The notes under the pieces are model-generated. The model saw nothing but the letters and a program-made list of their open reading frames with translations, was not told where the DNA came from and made no database searches. This document shows positions 30,965 through 40,623 of a stretch of 64,000 nucleotides of DNA, in pieces. Source of the stretch: an uncultured Pelagibacteraceae bacterium (GTDB taxonomy: Bacteria > Pseudomonadota > Alphaproteobacteria > Pelagibacterales > Pelagibacteraceae); the NCBI GenBank assembly GCA_902582315.1, contig CACHRP010000003.1, positions 84,207 to 148,206 of the forward strand, in the 5' to 3' direction. Made by a program: the position numbers and the translations under genes. Positions within the stretch are counted from its first letter, which is position 1, and every line of letters starts with the position of its first letter.

Positions 30965-32285
30965 GAGCTTTACCCATTACTTTATCAGGTAACCATGTAA
31001 CAATTTCTGGAAAAATACACAGTATTAGGATTGCTAATGCCATTATTATCATAAAAGGCACAGATCCTTTTAGAATTTCCTTTAAACTAACATCGGGTGT
31101 TATACCTTTAATTATATAGAGATTTAGACCTACAGGTGGAGTAATCAATCCAATCTCCATATTAATTGTAAATACAATAGCGAACCAATAAGGATCGAAA
31201 CCGAGAGTAGTAATAACTGGTAATAAAATTGCTGAAGTCATAACAATGACTGCAACTGGAGGTAAAAAGAAACCAGCGATTAATAGAAATATATTTATTA
31301 AAATAAATATAACCCATTTGTTTGAGCTGAGCTCTACCATACTCTGAGCTAAAGATTGTGTTACATAGAGTTGTGAAAGAGTAAATGCAAAAAGGTAGGA
31401 TGCTGCAATGATGAACATTATCATTACACTTTCTTTCATTGAAACTTTAACTATGTTCCATATTTTTTTTGGTTGATAAATTTTATAGACAACTGCTATC
31501 ATGACAAAAACTAAGAATGCTCCAACGCCTGAAGCTTCAGATGGAGTTGCAACCCCTCCGTATAAAACATATAGAACTCCAGCAATGATTGCTAAAAAAG
31601 GAAAAATTCTTGGTAAAACCTCAAGTTTTTCTTTTAATGTAGGACGTTTTCTGTTCTTTAAAGCTTTAGCAGCATCTTTATCAATAAAGTAACTGTGAAT
31701 TAATGCCCATATTGCAAACATACCTGCAAGCATGAATCCAGGTATTAAGCCACATAAAAATAATCTTCCAATAGAAGTTCCAGTTGCAATACCATAAACT
31801 ATTAAAACTATGCTTGGTGGAATTAAAACTCCTAAAGTTCCTCCAGCAGCAATAGTTCCCGTAGCAATTTGATCTGAATATCCTCTCTTCCTCATCTCAG
31901 GTATACCCATTGTTCCAATTGCTGCACAGGTAGCTGGACTTGAGCCACTTAAAGCAGCGAAAATTGAACATGCGCCTATATTAGAAATAACTAATCCACC
32001 TGGTACTCTCCATAACCATCTATCTAAACCAATGTATAAATCCTTACCCGCTGGTGAGTTCGCCACTGCCATTCCCATTAAAATAAACATGGGGATTGAA
32101 AGTAGAACAAAAGAATTTAAACCTGCATAAAATGTTTCGGCAAAAACATCAAGCATTTGAAAACCTTCAAAAGAAACCAATAACGCTATCGATACGAAAC
32201 TCAAACCAAAAGCTATTGGGATACCAGAGAAAAGAACTATCAAAGTAAAAACTGCAACGATCAATGCTATTATTAATGGATCCAT
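30954..32285 (-). CDS. dctM: TRAP transporter large permease DctM
   Basis: SIPMFILMGMAVANSPAGKDLY, GGTLGVLIPPSIVLIVYGI, ITPPVGLNLYIIKGI. Confidence 0.94.
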   Translation of the reverse strand: MDPLIIALIVAVFTLIVLFSGIPIAFGLSFVSIALLVSFEGFQMLDVFAETFYAGLNSFVLLSIPMFILMGMAVANSPAGKDLYIGLDRWLWRVPGGLVISNIGACSIFAALSGSSPATCAAIGTMGIPEMRKRGYSDQIATGTIAAGGTLGVLIPPSIVLIVYGIATGTSIGRLFLCGLIPGFMLAGMFAIWALIHSYFIDKDAAKALKNRKRPTLKEKLEVLPRIFPFLAIIAGVLYVLYGGVATPSEASGVGAFLVFVMIAVVYKIYQPKKIWNIVKVSMKESVMIMFIIAASYLFAFTLSQLYVTQSLAQSMVELSSNKWVIFILINIFLLIAGFFLPPVAVIVMTSAILLPVITTLGFDPYWFAIVFTINMEIGLITPPVGLNLYIIKGITPDVSLKEILKGSVPFMIIMALAILILCIFPEIVTWLPDKVMGKALGY

Positions 32286-32779
32286 TAATTATAATCCTTA
32301 TCATCAATTAATTTTATAATTTCTGCTATGTATTGGAGTATCATCAAAATGGCTCCTATCATCATTGAAGAATAGGGTATCCAAAGTGGGGGATCCCAAA
32401 CAGTTCCTGTTGAGTAATTTTTTGTAAATGCTTCTTCAACCATTAAAAAACCAAAATAAAATAGTATTAGGAAGAAAAGTAAACTTAAAAATGATGTAAA
32501 AATTTTTAATCTAATAATATTTTTATTAGATAAAAAATCATATATCCATTCCATACTAACATGTGCCTTTTCACTTAGAACATATGCGCTTCCAATAAAT
32601 GTCGATGCAACTAAAAGCATTGTAACCAATTCTGTTTGCCATGTAATTGCTCTTTGGAAAAAATATCTTTCGAATACTAATTCTACAATAACTAAGATTG
32701 ATAACAATAATGCTAAAACAGCAAAAGCCCCGCAAGCCTGGGCAACAAGATTACAAAACTTTAAATACTTTTTTTTCAT
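32285..32779 (-). CDS. dctQ: TRAP transporter small permease DctQ
   Basis: Four hydrophobic segments, ERYFFQRAITWQTELVTMLLVASTFIGSAYVLSEKAHVSMEW; between dctM and dctP. Confidence 0.92.
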   Translation of the reverse strand: MKKKYLKFCNLVAQACGAFAVLALLLSILVIVELVFERYFFQRAITWQTELVTMLLVASTFIGSAYVLSEKAHVSMEWIYDFLSNKNIIRLKIFTSFLSLLFFLILFYFGFLMVEEAFTKNYSTGTVWDPPLWIPYSSMMIGAILMILQYIAEIIKLIDDKDYN

Positions 32780-32780
32780 A

Positions 32781-32813
32781 AAAAAAACCCCTATTTGAAA
32801 TTAAATAGGGGTT
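32781..32813 (-). terminator. Perfect hairpin plus T-run between dctP and dctQ (attenuator; also covers the dctQ initiation region)
   Basis: On the minus strand: AACCCCTATTT-AATTTC-AAATAGGGGTT followed directly by T6 and then ATG of dctQ. Confidence 0.85.
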
Positions 32814-32830
32814 CTTCTTTATATATTTTT

Positions 32831-33841
32831 TTATTTAACTGATAAAGCCATTTCCATTAGCTTATCGCCACCTGGAACTTTTTCAGCAAATGCTTTGTGA
32901 GAAGATTTCTTAGCAATCTCAACCCAAGCTGCATGATCTTTTGCATTCATATATACTAATTTTACACCTGCTGCTTTGTAAGCGTCTTCAAATTTTTTAT
33001 CTAAATTTTCGACTTGAGCAGTCATATATTTTTCTGCAACTTTTCCAGCTTTCATTAAAGCATCTTGTTGTTTAGAGTTTAATTTATCGAAACTCATTTT
33101 TGACATTAAAATTGGCTCATACATAAACCATAATCCAAACTTACCTGGAGGAGTTGCACAAGTTACTTGTTCATAAATCTTATAACTTACAAAACTTCCT
33201 GAACTAGTATTTGCACCAGTAAGTACTCCAGTTTGAAGACCAGTATAAATTTCAGATGATGGCATACTTTGTATACCTGCGCCAGCTGCCTCTAACATTT
33301 GGTTAAATGCTTTACCAGCTGCTCTCATAACTTGCCCTTTAGCATCACTAGGATTTTTAATGCATTTTGTTTTAGATGCAAAACCTCCGCCTAACCAAGC
33401 GTCAGATAATACAACTACACCAGCGTCATTAATAATTTTTTTAATCTCAGTCATCATTGGACCTTTATTAAATCTCAATGCATGATCGTGATTTTTAACT
33501 GTTCCTGGCATTAAAGTTGCATCAAATTCTGGATGAAACTTAGATGCATACGCTAATGGAAAAGCAGAAATATCCAATTGACCTGTTGTCATTGGTTTCC
33601 ACTGTTCTTTTGGTTTATAAAGCGATTTTGCAGGATAAATTCTGATATCGACTCCTACATTTGCTTTTTTCATTTCATCAGCAATTATCTGTACCATTTC
33701 ATGTCTTGGATCATAAGAACCATCAGCTCTAGGTGTACCAGGCCATTGATGACTCGCCTTTAGAGTAACAGCATAAGCCGATCCAATTGTCGTTAGGATA
33801 AATACTAATGAAGTTAAAAATAAAGATATTTTTTTAAACAT
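32831..33841 (-). CDS. dctP: TRAP transporter substrate-binding protein DctP
   Basis: Signal peptide; LKASHQWPGTPRADGSYDPRHEMVQIIADEMKK; AKGQVMRAAGKAFNQMLEAAGAGIQSMPSSEIYTGLQTGVLTGA. Confidence 0.94.
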   Translation of the reverse strand: MFKKISLFLTSLVFILTTIGSAYAVTLKASHQWPGTPRADGSYDPRHEMVQIIADEMKKANVGVDIRIYPAKSLYKPKEQWKPMTTGQLDISAFPLAYASKFHPEFDATLMPGTVKNHDHALRFNKGPMMTEIKKIINDAGVVVLSDAWLGGGFASKTKCIKNPSDAKGQVMRAAGKAFNQMLEAAGAGIQSMPSSEIYTGLQTGVLTGANTSSGSFVSYKIYEQVTCATPPGKFGLWFMYEPILMSKMSFDKLNSKQQDALMKAGKVAEKYMTAQVENLDKKFEDAYKAAGVKLVYMNAKDHAAWVEIAKKSSHKAFAEKVPGGDKLMEMALSVK

Positions 33842-33938
33842 TTTTTCCCCTTCTTTAGTTATTAAAAAAAGTGTATTAAAGATAAGATATGATTAAGAGT
33901 CAAGTTCGCTATTAACTCATATATAACGTTATTAATTT

Positions 33939-35084
33939 ATGGATGGACCTTTAAAAAACTTACTGGTTGTTGATTTAACAAGAGTATTAGTGGGACCTTA
34001 TTGTACAATGATGCTCTCAGACATGGGTGCAAGAGTAATAAAAGTAGAAGCACCAGGTATAGGTGATGACTCTCGAAAATTTGGTCCTTTTGTCAAAGAT
34101 AATTCAGCCTATTTCATGTCATTAAACAGAGGAAAAGAAAGTATTGCGTTAAATTTAAAAGATGAAGGAGATAAAGAAATATTTTTAAAAATATTAAGTA
34201 AAGCAGATATTCTTGTTGAAAATTTTAAGCCAGGGACATTAGAGAAATGGGGTTTTGGCTGGAAAGATATGTGTAAAAAATTTCCAAAATTAATTTATGC
34301 TTCTGCATCTGGTTTTGGTCAAACTGGACCATTAAAAGAACTACCAGCTTACGATATGGTTGTACAGGGAATGGGAGGTTTAATGAGTGTTACCGGACAT
34401 CCTAATTCTGAACCTACTAGGGTTGGAACGTCTATTGGCGATATTACAGCTGCATTATTTACAACAATTGGAATCAATGCTGCTCTTTATGATAGAGAAA
34501 AAACTGGCAAAGGAATGTTTATCGATGTTTCAATGCTCGATTGTCAAATTGCGATTTTAGAAAATGCAATTGCACGTTATTTATCAAAAAATGAAATACC
34601 AAAACCAATGGGATCAAGACACCCATCTATTGCGCCATTTGAGGCTTTTAAAACAAAAGATAACTACATAATAATTGCTGCAGGAAATGACAAACTTTTT
34701 GAAAAATTATGTAATGTTCTTGAATTAAATGATTTACCCCAGAATGAAAAATTTAAAAGTAATTCTTTACGTTGTGAAAATATGAATGATCTTAAATTAA
34801 TTATGGAGGAAAAACTCAAATCTTTAAATACTAAAGATTGGATACAAAAAATGGAGAAACAAAAAATTCCATGTGGTCCTATTTTCAATATAAAAGAAGC
34901 TGTAGAAAATCCGCAAATAAAATCAAGAAATATGATAGTTGATACTTTTCACAAAGTTGTTGGTGATTTTAAAACAGCAGGTAATCCAATAAAAATGTCC
35001 TCTTATAAAGACGAAACAAAAAGAGGAGATATCCCAGATTTAGATGAACATAGAAAAAAAATTATTGAAGAGTTTTGTAATTAG
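33939..35084 (+). CDS. CaiB/BaiF family CoA-transferase
   Basis: [59 protein letters not shown]. Confidence 0.93.
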   Translation: MDGPLKNLLVVDLTRVLVGPYCTMMLSDMGARVIKVEAPGIGDDSRKFGPFVKDNSAYFMSLNRGKESIALNLKDEGDKEIFLKILSKADILVENFKPGTLEKWGFGWKDMCKKFPKLIYASASGFGQTGPLKELPAYDMVVQGMGGLMSVTGHPNSEPTRVGTSIGDITAALFTTIGINAALYDREKTGKGMFIDVSMLDCQIAILENAIARYLSKNEIPKPMGSRHPSIAPFEAFKTKDNYIIIAAGNDKLFEKLCNVLELNDLPQNEKFKSNSLRCENMNDLKLIMEEKLKSLNTKDWIQKMEKQKIPCGPIFNIKEAVENPQIKSRNMIVDTFHKVVGDFKTAGNPIKMSSYKDETKRGDIPDLDEHRKKIIEEFCN

Positions 35085-35590
35085 TCTTGATTTGCGTCTT
35101 CACTTGGTTCTTTAATCTCTTGGTCTTTTAAATCTTCAACAGATGCATCTTCCGTTTCTCCAGAAGGCTCAGCTTGTTCAGTGGGTTGCGTTGGAGCACT
35201 TTGAGCAATATCTTCCTTTGAAAAAACTTGTGTTTTTTCTGGGATCTTTCTAGCTCTTTTTGATGGTAATATTGGTGTTCCACTTTTAGATATTTCACCC
35301 TTATATAAGTTTTCAAAATCATCACCTACATCCTCATCTTCTGTTAATGTGTCATCAACTTGTTCCACATGTTTTCTTAGTTTGTAAACACCACTATCTA
35401 TTAAATCTGAAACTTTTACATTCTCATTTGCAATTTCCCTCAAGGAAATTACTGTGTTCTTATCATTATCAATGCTAACTGTTGGCTCGACACCCGAGTT
35501 TAACTGTGTAGTTCTTTCTTTCGCTACTAAAACTAATTCGTAAGGACTTTCTACTTTATCTACACAATCTTCTACTGTTACTCTTGCCAT
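35081..35590 (-). CDS. rpoZ: RNA polymerase omega subunit with extended acidic C-terminus
   Basis: [30 protein letters not shown]..., then about 80 residues rich in E/D/P/T. Confidence 0.9.
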   Translation of the reverse strand: MARVTVEDCVDKVESPYELVLVAKERTTQLNSGVEPTVSIDNDKNTVISLREIANENVKVSDLIDSGVYKLRKHVEQVDDTLTEDEDVGDDFENLYKGEISKSGTPILPSKRARKIPEKTQVFSKEDIAQSAPTQPTEQAEPSGETEDASVEDLKDQEIKEPSEDANQD

Positions 35591-35632
35591 GCGGGGTATT
35601 TATACCTGCTTATAAATAAAATCAAGGTATTT

Positions 35633-36841
35633 TTACACCTTAACAGGATTAAGTTTAGATCTGATAATAAAAAGCATGATCAAAGATATTGATATATAAA
35701 TGCTTGAAATTACCGCAATTTTTTCAATAGAAAAACCTCGGTCGATCAATATTCCAAAAAAGGCTGTTCCAAAAGCTGTTGAGAATACCATTAATGCTGT
35801 TGTCAAAGCTTTAATCGATCCAATATATTTAACACCATATATTTCTGCCCAAGTAGAAGATCCTAGAACGTTTGCGAAACCATTGGAAATACCAATTAAA
35901 CCCAAAAAAATAAATGCTGTAAAAGGATTATTAAAATAAATTATTACTATTGTTGCTAATAAAAGAGGTAAATTCATATAAACCAATATTTTTCTGCTAG
36001 TAAATTTATCAATTAAAAAACCAGATACAAATAATGTGATAACTGACATAATAGAATAAACCATAAAGGACTGAGCTATGATGTATGGTCCCCAATTTTT
36101 AGACTCTAATATAAAGGATTGATAAACAAAAGTTCCTGTGGCTATCCAAGGCATAGCAAGCATGTTAGCGCTGATAATGTAGAATCTATAATCTTTTAAA
36201 ACTTCAATTCTTTTCCAATCTTTAATCTTATTATTACCTTTATTTTCTAAATTGTTGGTTTCTCTAGATTCTAAATTTAAGTTTCTTACTAAAAAAAAAG
36301 AAATTATCGGTAAAAATAATATAACGATTAATGAAATTACAATCCAGATATCTCTCCACTCATAAATGGTTAAAAGGTAAATTATTAGTACTGGTAAAAT
36401 AAATTCTGATGTAGATAAACCAAACCAAGAGGTGCTTAAAGCTTTACCTCTAGATTTTGTAAAAAATCTTGAAATTGTTGTTGATGCGGTATGAGACATC
36501 ATACCTTGACCTGAAAATCTCATAAAAAGAATTGCCAAAAATAGGTAGTAAACTGATGATATCTTTGAAAAGAAAAAACAAGAAAATGCCAATAAAATTA
36601 TTACCAAGTAAGAAAATTTGAGAATATTAATATCATCAATTTTTTTTCCAAACCAAACTAGAATTATGCTACTAAGTAAAGTTGCTGATGCATAAATTGA
36701 GCCAAATTGTCCATGAGTAATTGAAAGAGCATCCCTTATACTTGAATTAAAAAGACCAAGAAAAAAACTCTGTCCAAAACTTGAAAAAAATGTAAAAATA
36801 AATCCAAATAAAATTACTTTTAAACTTAAATTTTTAAACAT
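35633..36841 (-). CDS. MFS transporter
   Basis: 402 aa, about 12 hydrophobic segments; GQSFFLGLFNSSIRDALSITHGQFGSIYASATL. Confidence 0.85.
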   Translation of the reverse strand: MFKNLSLKVILFGFIFTFFSSFGQSFFLGLFNSSIRDALSITHGQFGSIYASATLLSSIILVWFGKKIDDINILKFSYLVIILLAFSCFFFSKISSVYYLFLAILFMRFSGQGMMSHTASTTISRFFTKSRGKALSTSWFGLSTSEFILPVLIIYLLTIYEWRDIWIVISLIVILFLPIISFFLVRNLNLESRETNNLENKGNNKIKDWKRIEVLKDYRFYIISANMLAMPWIATGTFVYQSFILESKNWGPYIIAQSFMVYSIMSVITLFVSGFLIDKFTSRKILVYMNLPLLLATIVIIYFNNPFTAFIFLGLIGISNGFANVLGSSTWAEIYGVKYIGSIKALTTALMVFSTAFGTAFFGILIDRGFSIEKIAVISSIYISISLIMLFIIRSKLNPVKV

Positions 36842-36849
36842 AAAAAAAA

Positions 36850-37719
36850 ATGACTTGTAATGTTGCTTTCATAGGTCTTGGTGTAATGGGTTATCCAATG
36901 GCTGGATATATATCAAAAGGCGGACACAATGTAACTGTTTTTAACAGAACACAATCAAAAGCAGAAAAATGGGTAAAAGAATTTAAAGGCAAAATGGCTA
37001 AAACTCCAGCAGAAGCTGCAAATGATGCTGAATATATTTTTACCTGCGTTGGAAATGATGATGATTTAAGAGAGGTCACTTTTGGTGAGAATGGTGTATT
37101 CAAAACAATTAAAAAGGGATCAGTTTACATTGATAACACAACAGCATCTGCAACAATTGCTAGAGAAATTTATGAGTATGCAAAGAAAAATGGATTTGGA
37201 TCTCTTGATGCTCCAGTATCGGGTGGTCAAGCTGGTGCTGAAAATGGTGCTCTTACAGTAATGATTGGTGGAGATCAAAAAGATTTCGATAAAGCAAGAG
37301 ATAAAATTGACTGCTACAGCAAAAAAATGAAATTGCTTGGAAAAGCTGGCAATGGACAGCTAGCGAAAATGGTAAATCAAATCTGTATCGCAGGCTTAGT
37401 TCAGGGACTATCAGAAGCTATTAATTTTGGAATAAAAGCAGAATTAAATATGGAAGACGTAATCGAAGTAATTTCTAAAGGAGCAGCTCAATCTTGGCAA
37501 ATGGAAAATAGATATAAAACAATGATTGACGACAAATTTGATTTTGGATTTGCGGTTGATTGGATGAGAAAAGATTTAAAAATTGCAATGGAAGAGGCAA
37601 AAAACAATGGATCATTATTACCTGTAACGGAACTAGTAGATAAATATTATAGTGAAATTCAAGCAATGGGCGGAAACCGATGGGATACATCAAGTTTAAT
37701 TAAAAGATTTAGGAAGTAA
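36850..37719 (+). CDS. NAD(P)-dependent oxidoreductase, 3-hydroxyisobutyrate dehydrogenase family
   Basis: VAFIGLGVMGYPMAGYISKGGHNVTVFNRT, DAPVSGGQAGAENGALTVMIGG, GQLAKMVNQI. Confidence 0.93.
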   Translation: MTCNVAFIGLGVMGYPMAGYISKGGHNVTVFNRTQSKAEKWVKEFKGKMAKTPAEAANDAEYIFTCVGNDDDLREVTFGENGVFKTIKKGSVYIDNTTASATIAREIYEYAKKNGFGSLDAPVSGGQAGAENGALTVMIGGDQKDFDKARDKIDCYSKKMKLLGKAGNGQLAKMVNQICIAGLVQGLSEAINFGIKAELNMEDVIEVISKGAAQSWQMENRYKTMIDDKFDFGFAVDWMRKDLKIAMEEAKNNGSLLPVTELVDKYYSEIQAMGGNRWDTSSLIKRFRK

Positions 37720-37724
37720 AAAGT

Positions 37725-38324
37725 ATGCAGCCAGCATACTATGAAAATTTAGAAGAAATTCAAAATAAGTATTGGTCAATGCTGGATGATGCTGTGACCA
37801 ACAGAAGTTCTCCTTTCAGAATTCCTGTTTTCATGTGCGCAAATCAAGACGAAATAGATGGTAGAATAGTAGTTTTAAGAAAAACAAATAGAAAAAATAA
37901 TTTATTACAATTTCATACAGATTTAAGGTCACCAAAAGTGAAAATATTAAAAAATAATAATAAAGCATCATTACTTTTTTATGACAAGGAAGAGAAAATA
38001 CAATTAAGAGTGAAAGTAAATTGTGAAATAAATAATCAGAACTCTATAACAGAAGAATCTTGGAAAAAAACTCAACACATAAGTAGAAGGTGCTATTTAA
38101 CTGATAGTCCTCCTGGTACAATTTCAGAAAATCCAACCTCAGGAATGATATCTCAGTTAGAGGATTTTGATTACACAATGGAGCAAAGTGAAGAGGGTTA
38201 TAAAAATTTTACTGTAATTAAGTGTAAAATCAAATCTGCAGAGTGGCTATATCTTGCTGCAAAAGGTCATAGAAGAGCAAAATTTGATTTTGAGAATAGT
38301 AAAAATAGCTGGTTAGTACCGTAA
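37725..38324 (+). CDS. Pyridoxamine 5'-phosphate oxidase-like FMN-binding protein
   Basis: DGRIVVLRKTNRKNNLLQFHTDLRSPKVKILKNNNKASLLFYD and WLYLAAKGHRRAKFDF. Confidence 0.82.
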   Translation: MQPAYYENLEEIQNKYWSMLDDAVTNRSSPFRIPVFMCANQDEIDGRIVVLRKTNRKNNLLQFHTDLRSPKVKILKNNNKASLLFYDKEEKIQLRVKVNCEINNQNSITEESWKKTQHISRRCYLTDSPPGTISENPTSGMISQLEDFDYTMEQSEEGYKNFTVIKCKIKSAEWLYLAAKGHRRAKFDFENSKNSWLVP

Positions 38325-38713
38325 TGAGCAAATATAAAGCAATGGTTTTATCCTGTATTGATCCGAGATTTCAATCAAAAGTATTTAATTATTTAAAGAG
38401 AAAAAAATTAACTGGCAAATATAGCTGTTTTACAATCGCTGGAGGTGGAATTGGAGTAACTGCAAATAGATTCAAAAAATGGCACTCTACATTCTGGGAA
38501 AACTTAGCAACTTCAATTAAACTACATAAAATTACCAGTTTAATTGTTATAAATCATAACGATTGTGGTGCAGCTAAAATTGTAAATGGTAAAAAAAAAT
38601 TTAACTTATCTGTTGAGAATAAAATTCATAAAGAATCATTTATTAAAATTAAAAAAGAATTAAAAAAGAAATATCCTAATTTAAAAGTTAGCTTTAAAAT
38701 AATGAAATTTTAA
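38324..38713 (+). CDS. Small beta-carbonic-anhydrase-like protein
   Basis: CxDxR (SCIDPRF) and HxxC (INHNDCGAAKI) zinc motifs in a 129-aa protein. Confidence 0.7.
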   Translation: MSKYKAMVLSCIDPRFQSKVFNYLKRKKLTGKYSCFTIAGGGIGVTANRFKKWHSTFWENLATSIKLHKITSLIVINHNDCGAAKIVNGKKKFNLSVENKIHKESFIKIKKELKKKYPNLKVSFKIMKF

Positions 38714-38715
38714 AA

Positions 38716-39528
38716 TTAAATTCTTAAAAGAAGTATTTTTTTAATTGTATTAAATACAAATAAGAAAATTGTATATGCTTTATAAAATATCTTATACTTA
38801 ACAAAGTATTGGAATTTTTTTCCTGTCCTACTTGATTTTTCTAAATACTTCATGTCCTCATAAGAATTATTTATTACCTCTTTACTTTTCAAATCATTTA
38901 TACCTTTTCTGACAAAAACCATATTATGATAAAATGAAATGTTAGTAATTTTACCATCATATTTCTTTTTGATATAAAAAGGATTAGCTACCTCTTGGTG
39001 ATTTAAACTATCAGTCAAATGTTTAAAAAAATTCATGTGGGAATTTGAATATTTTAAATCAAAAGGATTTCCGCCAAAAAAATGATTATAACTTGTTTGA
39101 ATATCTTCAACAATATAAAGACCATCATCTTTTAATGTTGAAAACAATAAATTAAAGCTTTTTTTAACGTCTTTAGATAAATGGCTCCCGTCATCAATAA
39201 TTATATCAAACTCTTTATATTTAGAAATAATTTTCTGAATAAAAGTTTGATCACTTTGTGAGCCTTGGTGAACTTCAATATTATTTCTATTAAGTTTTTT
39301 TTCTACAATATTTATCTTATGAATATCAATTCCAACTATGACTGAGTTTTTAAAATAATCGCTCCATGTTAATAAAGATTTTCCATCTGCTATGCCAATT
39401 TCAAGTATTTTTAACTTTTCGTCTCTTATTTTTTCAAAATAACTTTCATAAACCTTAATATATTGATGTTCAATTTTATCTGATTTATAAATCTCTGCAA
39501 TTGACTTGAGATTTTTAGTTTCGGGCAT
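38716..39528 (-). CDS. Class I SAM-dependent methyltransferase
   Basis: ILEIGIADGKSLLTWSDYF, VGIDIHK, IIIDDGSHLSKDVKKSFNLLFSTLKDDGLYIVEDI. Confidence 0.8.
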   Translation of the reverse strand: MPETKNLKSIAEIYKSDKIEHQYIKVYESYFEKIRDEKLKILEIGIADGKSLLTWSDYFKNSVIVGIDIHKINIVEKKLNRNNIEVHQGSQSDQTFIQKIISKYKEFDIIIDDGSHLSKDVKKSFNLLFSTLKDDGLYIVEDIQTSYNHFFGGNPFDLKYSNSHMNFFKHLTDSLNHQEVANPFYIKKKYDGKITNISFYHNMVFVRKGINDLKSKEVINNSYEDMKYLEKSSRTGKKFQYFVKYKIFYKAYTIFLFVFNTIKKILLLRI

Positions 39529-39530
39529 AT

Positions 39531-40043
39531 TTAAAATATTGATTTAGAATACTTTTTCCAATTATCTTGGTAATGTTTTGTATTTTCAAACACTGCCTTT
39601 TTTTCTTCTTCAGTAACTTCTCTAACAACTTTTCCTGGTGAGCCTATTACTAAAGAGTTGTCTGGTATCTCTTTATTCTCTGTTATAAGAGCTTTTGCGC
39701 CTATAATACAATTTTTTCCAATCTTAGCATTATTCAAAATAACTGCTCCAATTCCAATTAAACTGTTGTCTCCAATTGAACACCCATGAAGCATAACCAA
39801 ATGACCAACAGTAACATTTTTTCCTACCATTAAGGGGTAACCAGGATCAGTGTGAAGAACGCATCCATCCTGTACATTAGATCCCTCGCCTATATGAATA
39901 TTTTCTAAATCACCTCTTAAAGTTGCGTTAAACCATATACTTGTATTTTTTTCTAATGTTACATCCCCTATTATAACTGCATTAGGTGCTACCCAATTTT
40001 CGCCAGAGTTTTTTGGTTTTTTATCTTTTAAATCATAAAACAT
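39531..40043 (-). CDS. Gamma-carbonic anhydrase family protein (left-handed beta helix)
   Basis: [69 protein letters not shown]. Confidence 0.93.
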   Translation of the reverse strand: MFYDLKDKKPKNSGENWVAPNAVIIGDVTLEKNTSIWFNATLRGDLENIHIGEGSNVQDGCVLHTDPGYPLMVGKNVTVGHLVMLHGCSIGDNSLIGIGAVILNNAKIGKNCIIGAKALITENKEIPDNSLVIGSPGKVVREVTEEEKKAVFENTKHYQDNWKKYSKSIF

Positions 40044-40063
40044 AAATTATATATTGTTCTATC

Positions 40064-40618
40064 ATGGCTCTTACAAAAACTCCAATATGTGATTTTGGAA
40101 AAAAAGCAGAAAATTTTAAACTAAAATCTACAGATAACAAAATAATTTCTTTAAATGATATTAAAGGTGAAAAAGGAACACTAATAATGTTTATTTGCAA
40201 TCACTGTCCGTATGTAAAAGCAATAATTAAAGATTTAGTTCAAGACTGTAAAAGTTTAGAAAAATTTGGGATAAGCTCAGCTGCTATATGTTCTAATGAT
40301 GTTATAAATTATCCAGAGGATTCTTTTGAGAATATGATTACTTTTTCAAAAGAAAATAATTTTTCTTTTCCATATCTTCATGATGTAACACAAGAAGTAG
40401 CGAAAGTATATGATGCTGTTTGCACACCAGATTTTTTTGCATACAACGGAAACTTAGAACTTCAGTACAGAGGTCGAATTAAACAACTGAAAGATTTACA
40501 ACCTATAGATAATGGTGAAAGTGAGCTATTCAAAGCGTTAAAATTAATTTCAAAAACAGGTGAAGGTCCAAAAGAACAACACCCAAGTATGGGCTGTAAT
40601 ATTAAATGGATAAAGTAA
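40064..40618 (+). CDS. Thioredoxin-fold (peroxiredoxin-like) protein
   Basis: FICNHCPYVKAIIKDL, SNDVINYPEDSFENM, YDAVCTPDFFAYN. Confidence 0.88.
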   Translation: MALTKTPICDFGKKAENFKLKSTDNKIISLNDIKGEKGTLIMFICNHCPYVKAIIKDLVQDCKSLEKFGISSAAICSNDVINYPEDSFENMITFSKENNFSFPYLHDVTQEVAKVYDAVCTPDFFAYNGNLELQYRGRIKQLKDLQPIDNGESELFKALKLISKTGEGPKEQHPSMGCNIKWIK

Positions 40619-40623
40619 ATTAA

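Noticed and set aside
35591-35632. Short inverted repeat GGTATTTATACC upstream of rpoZ
   Set aside because: Too short to distinguish from chance; no matching second site seen.
35700-35939. 79-aa plus-strand ORF
   Set aside because: Antisense to MFS transporter coding sequence.
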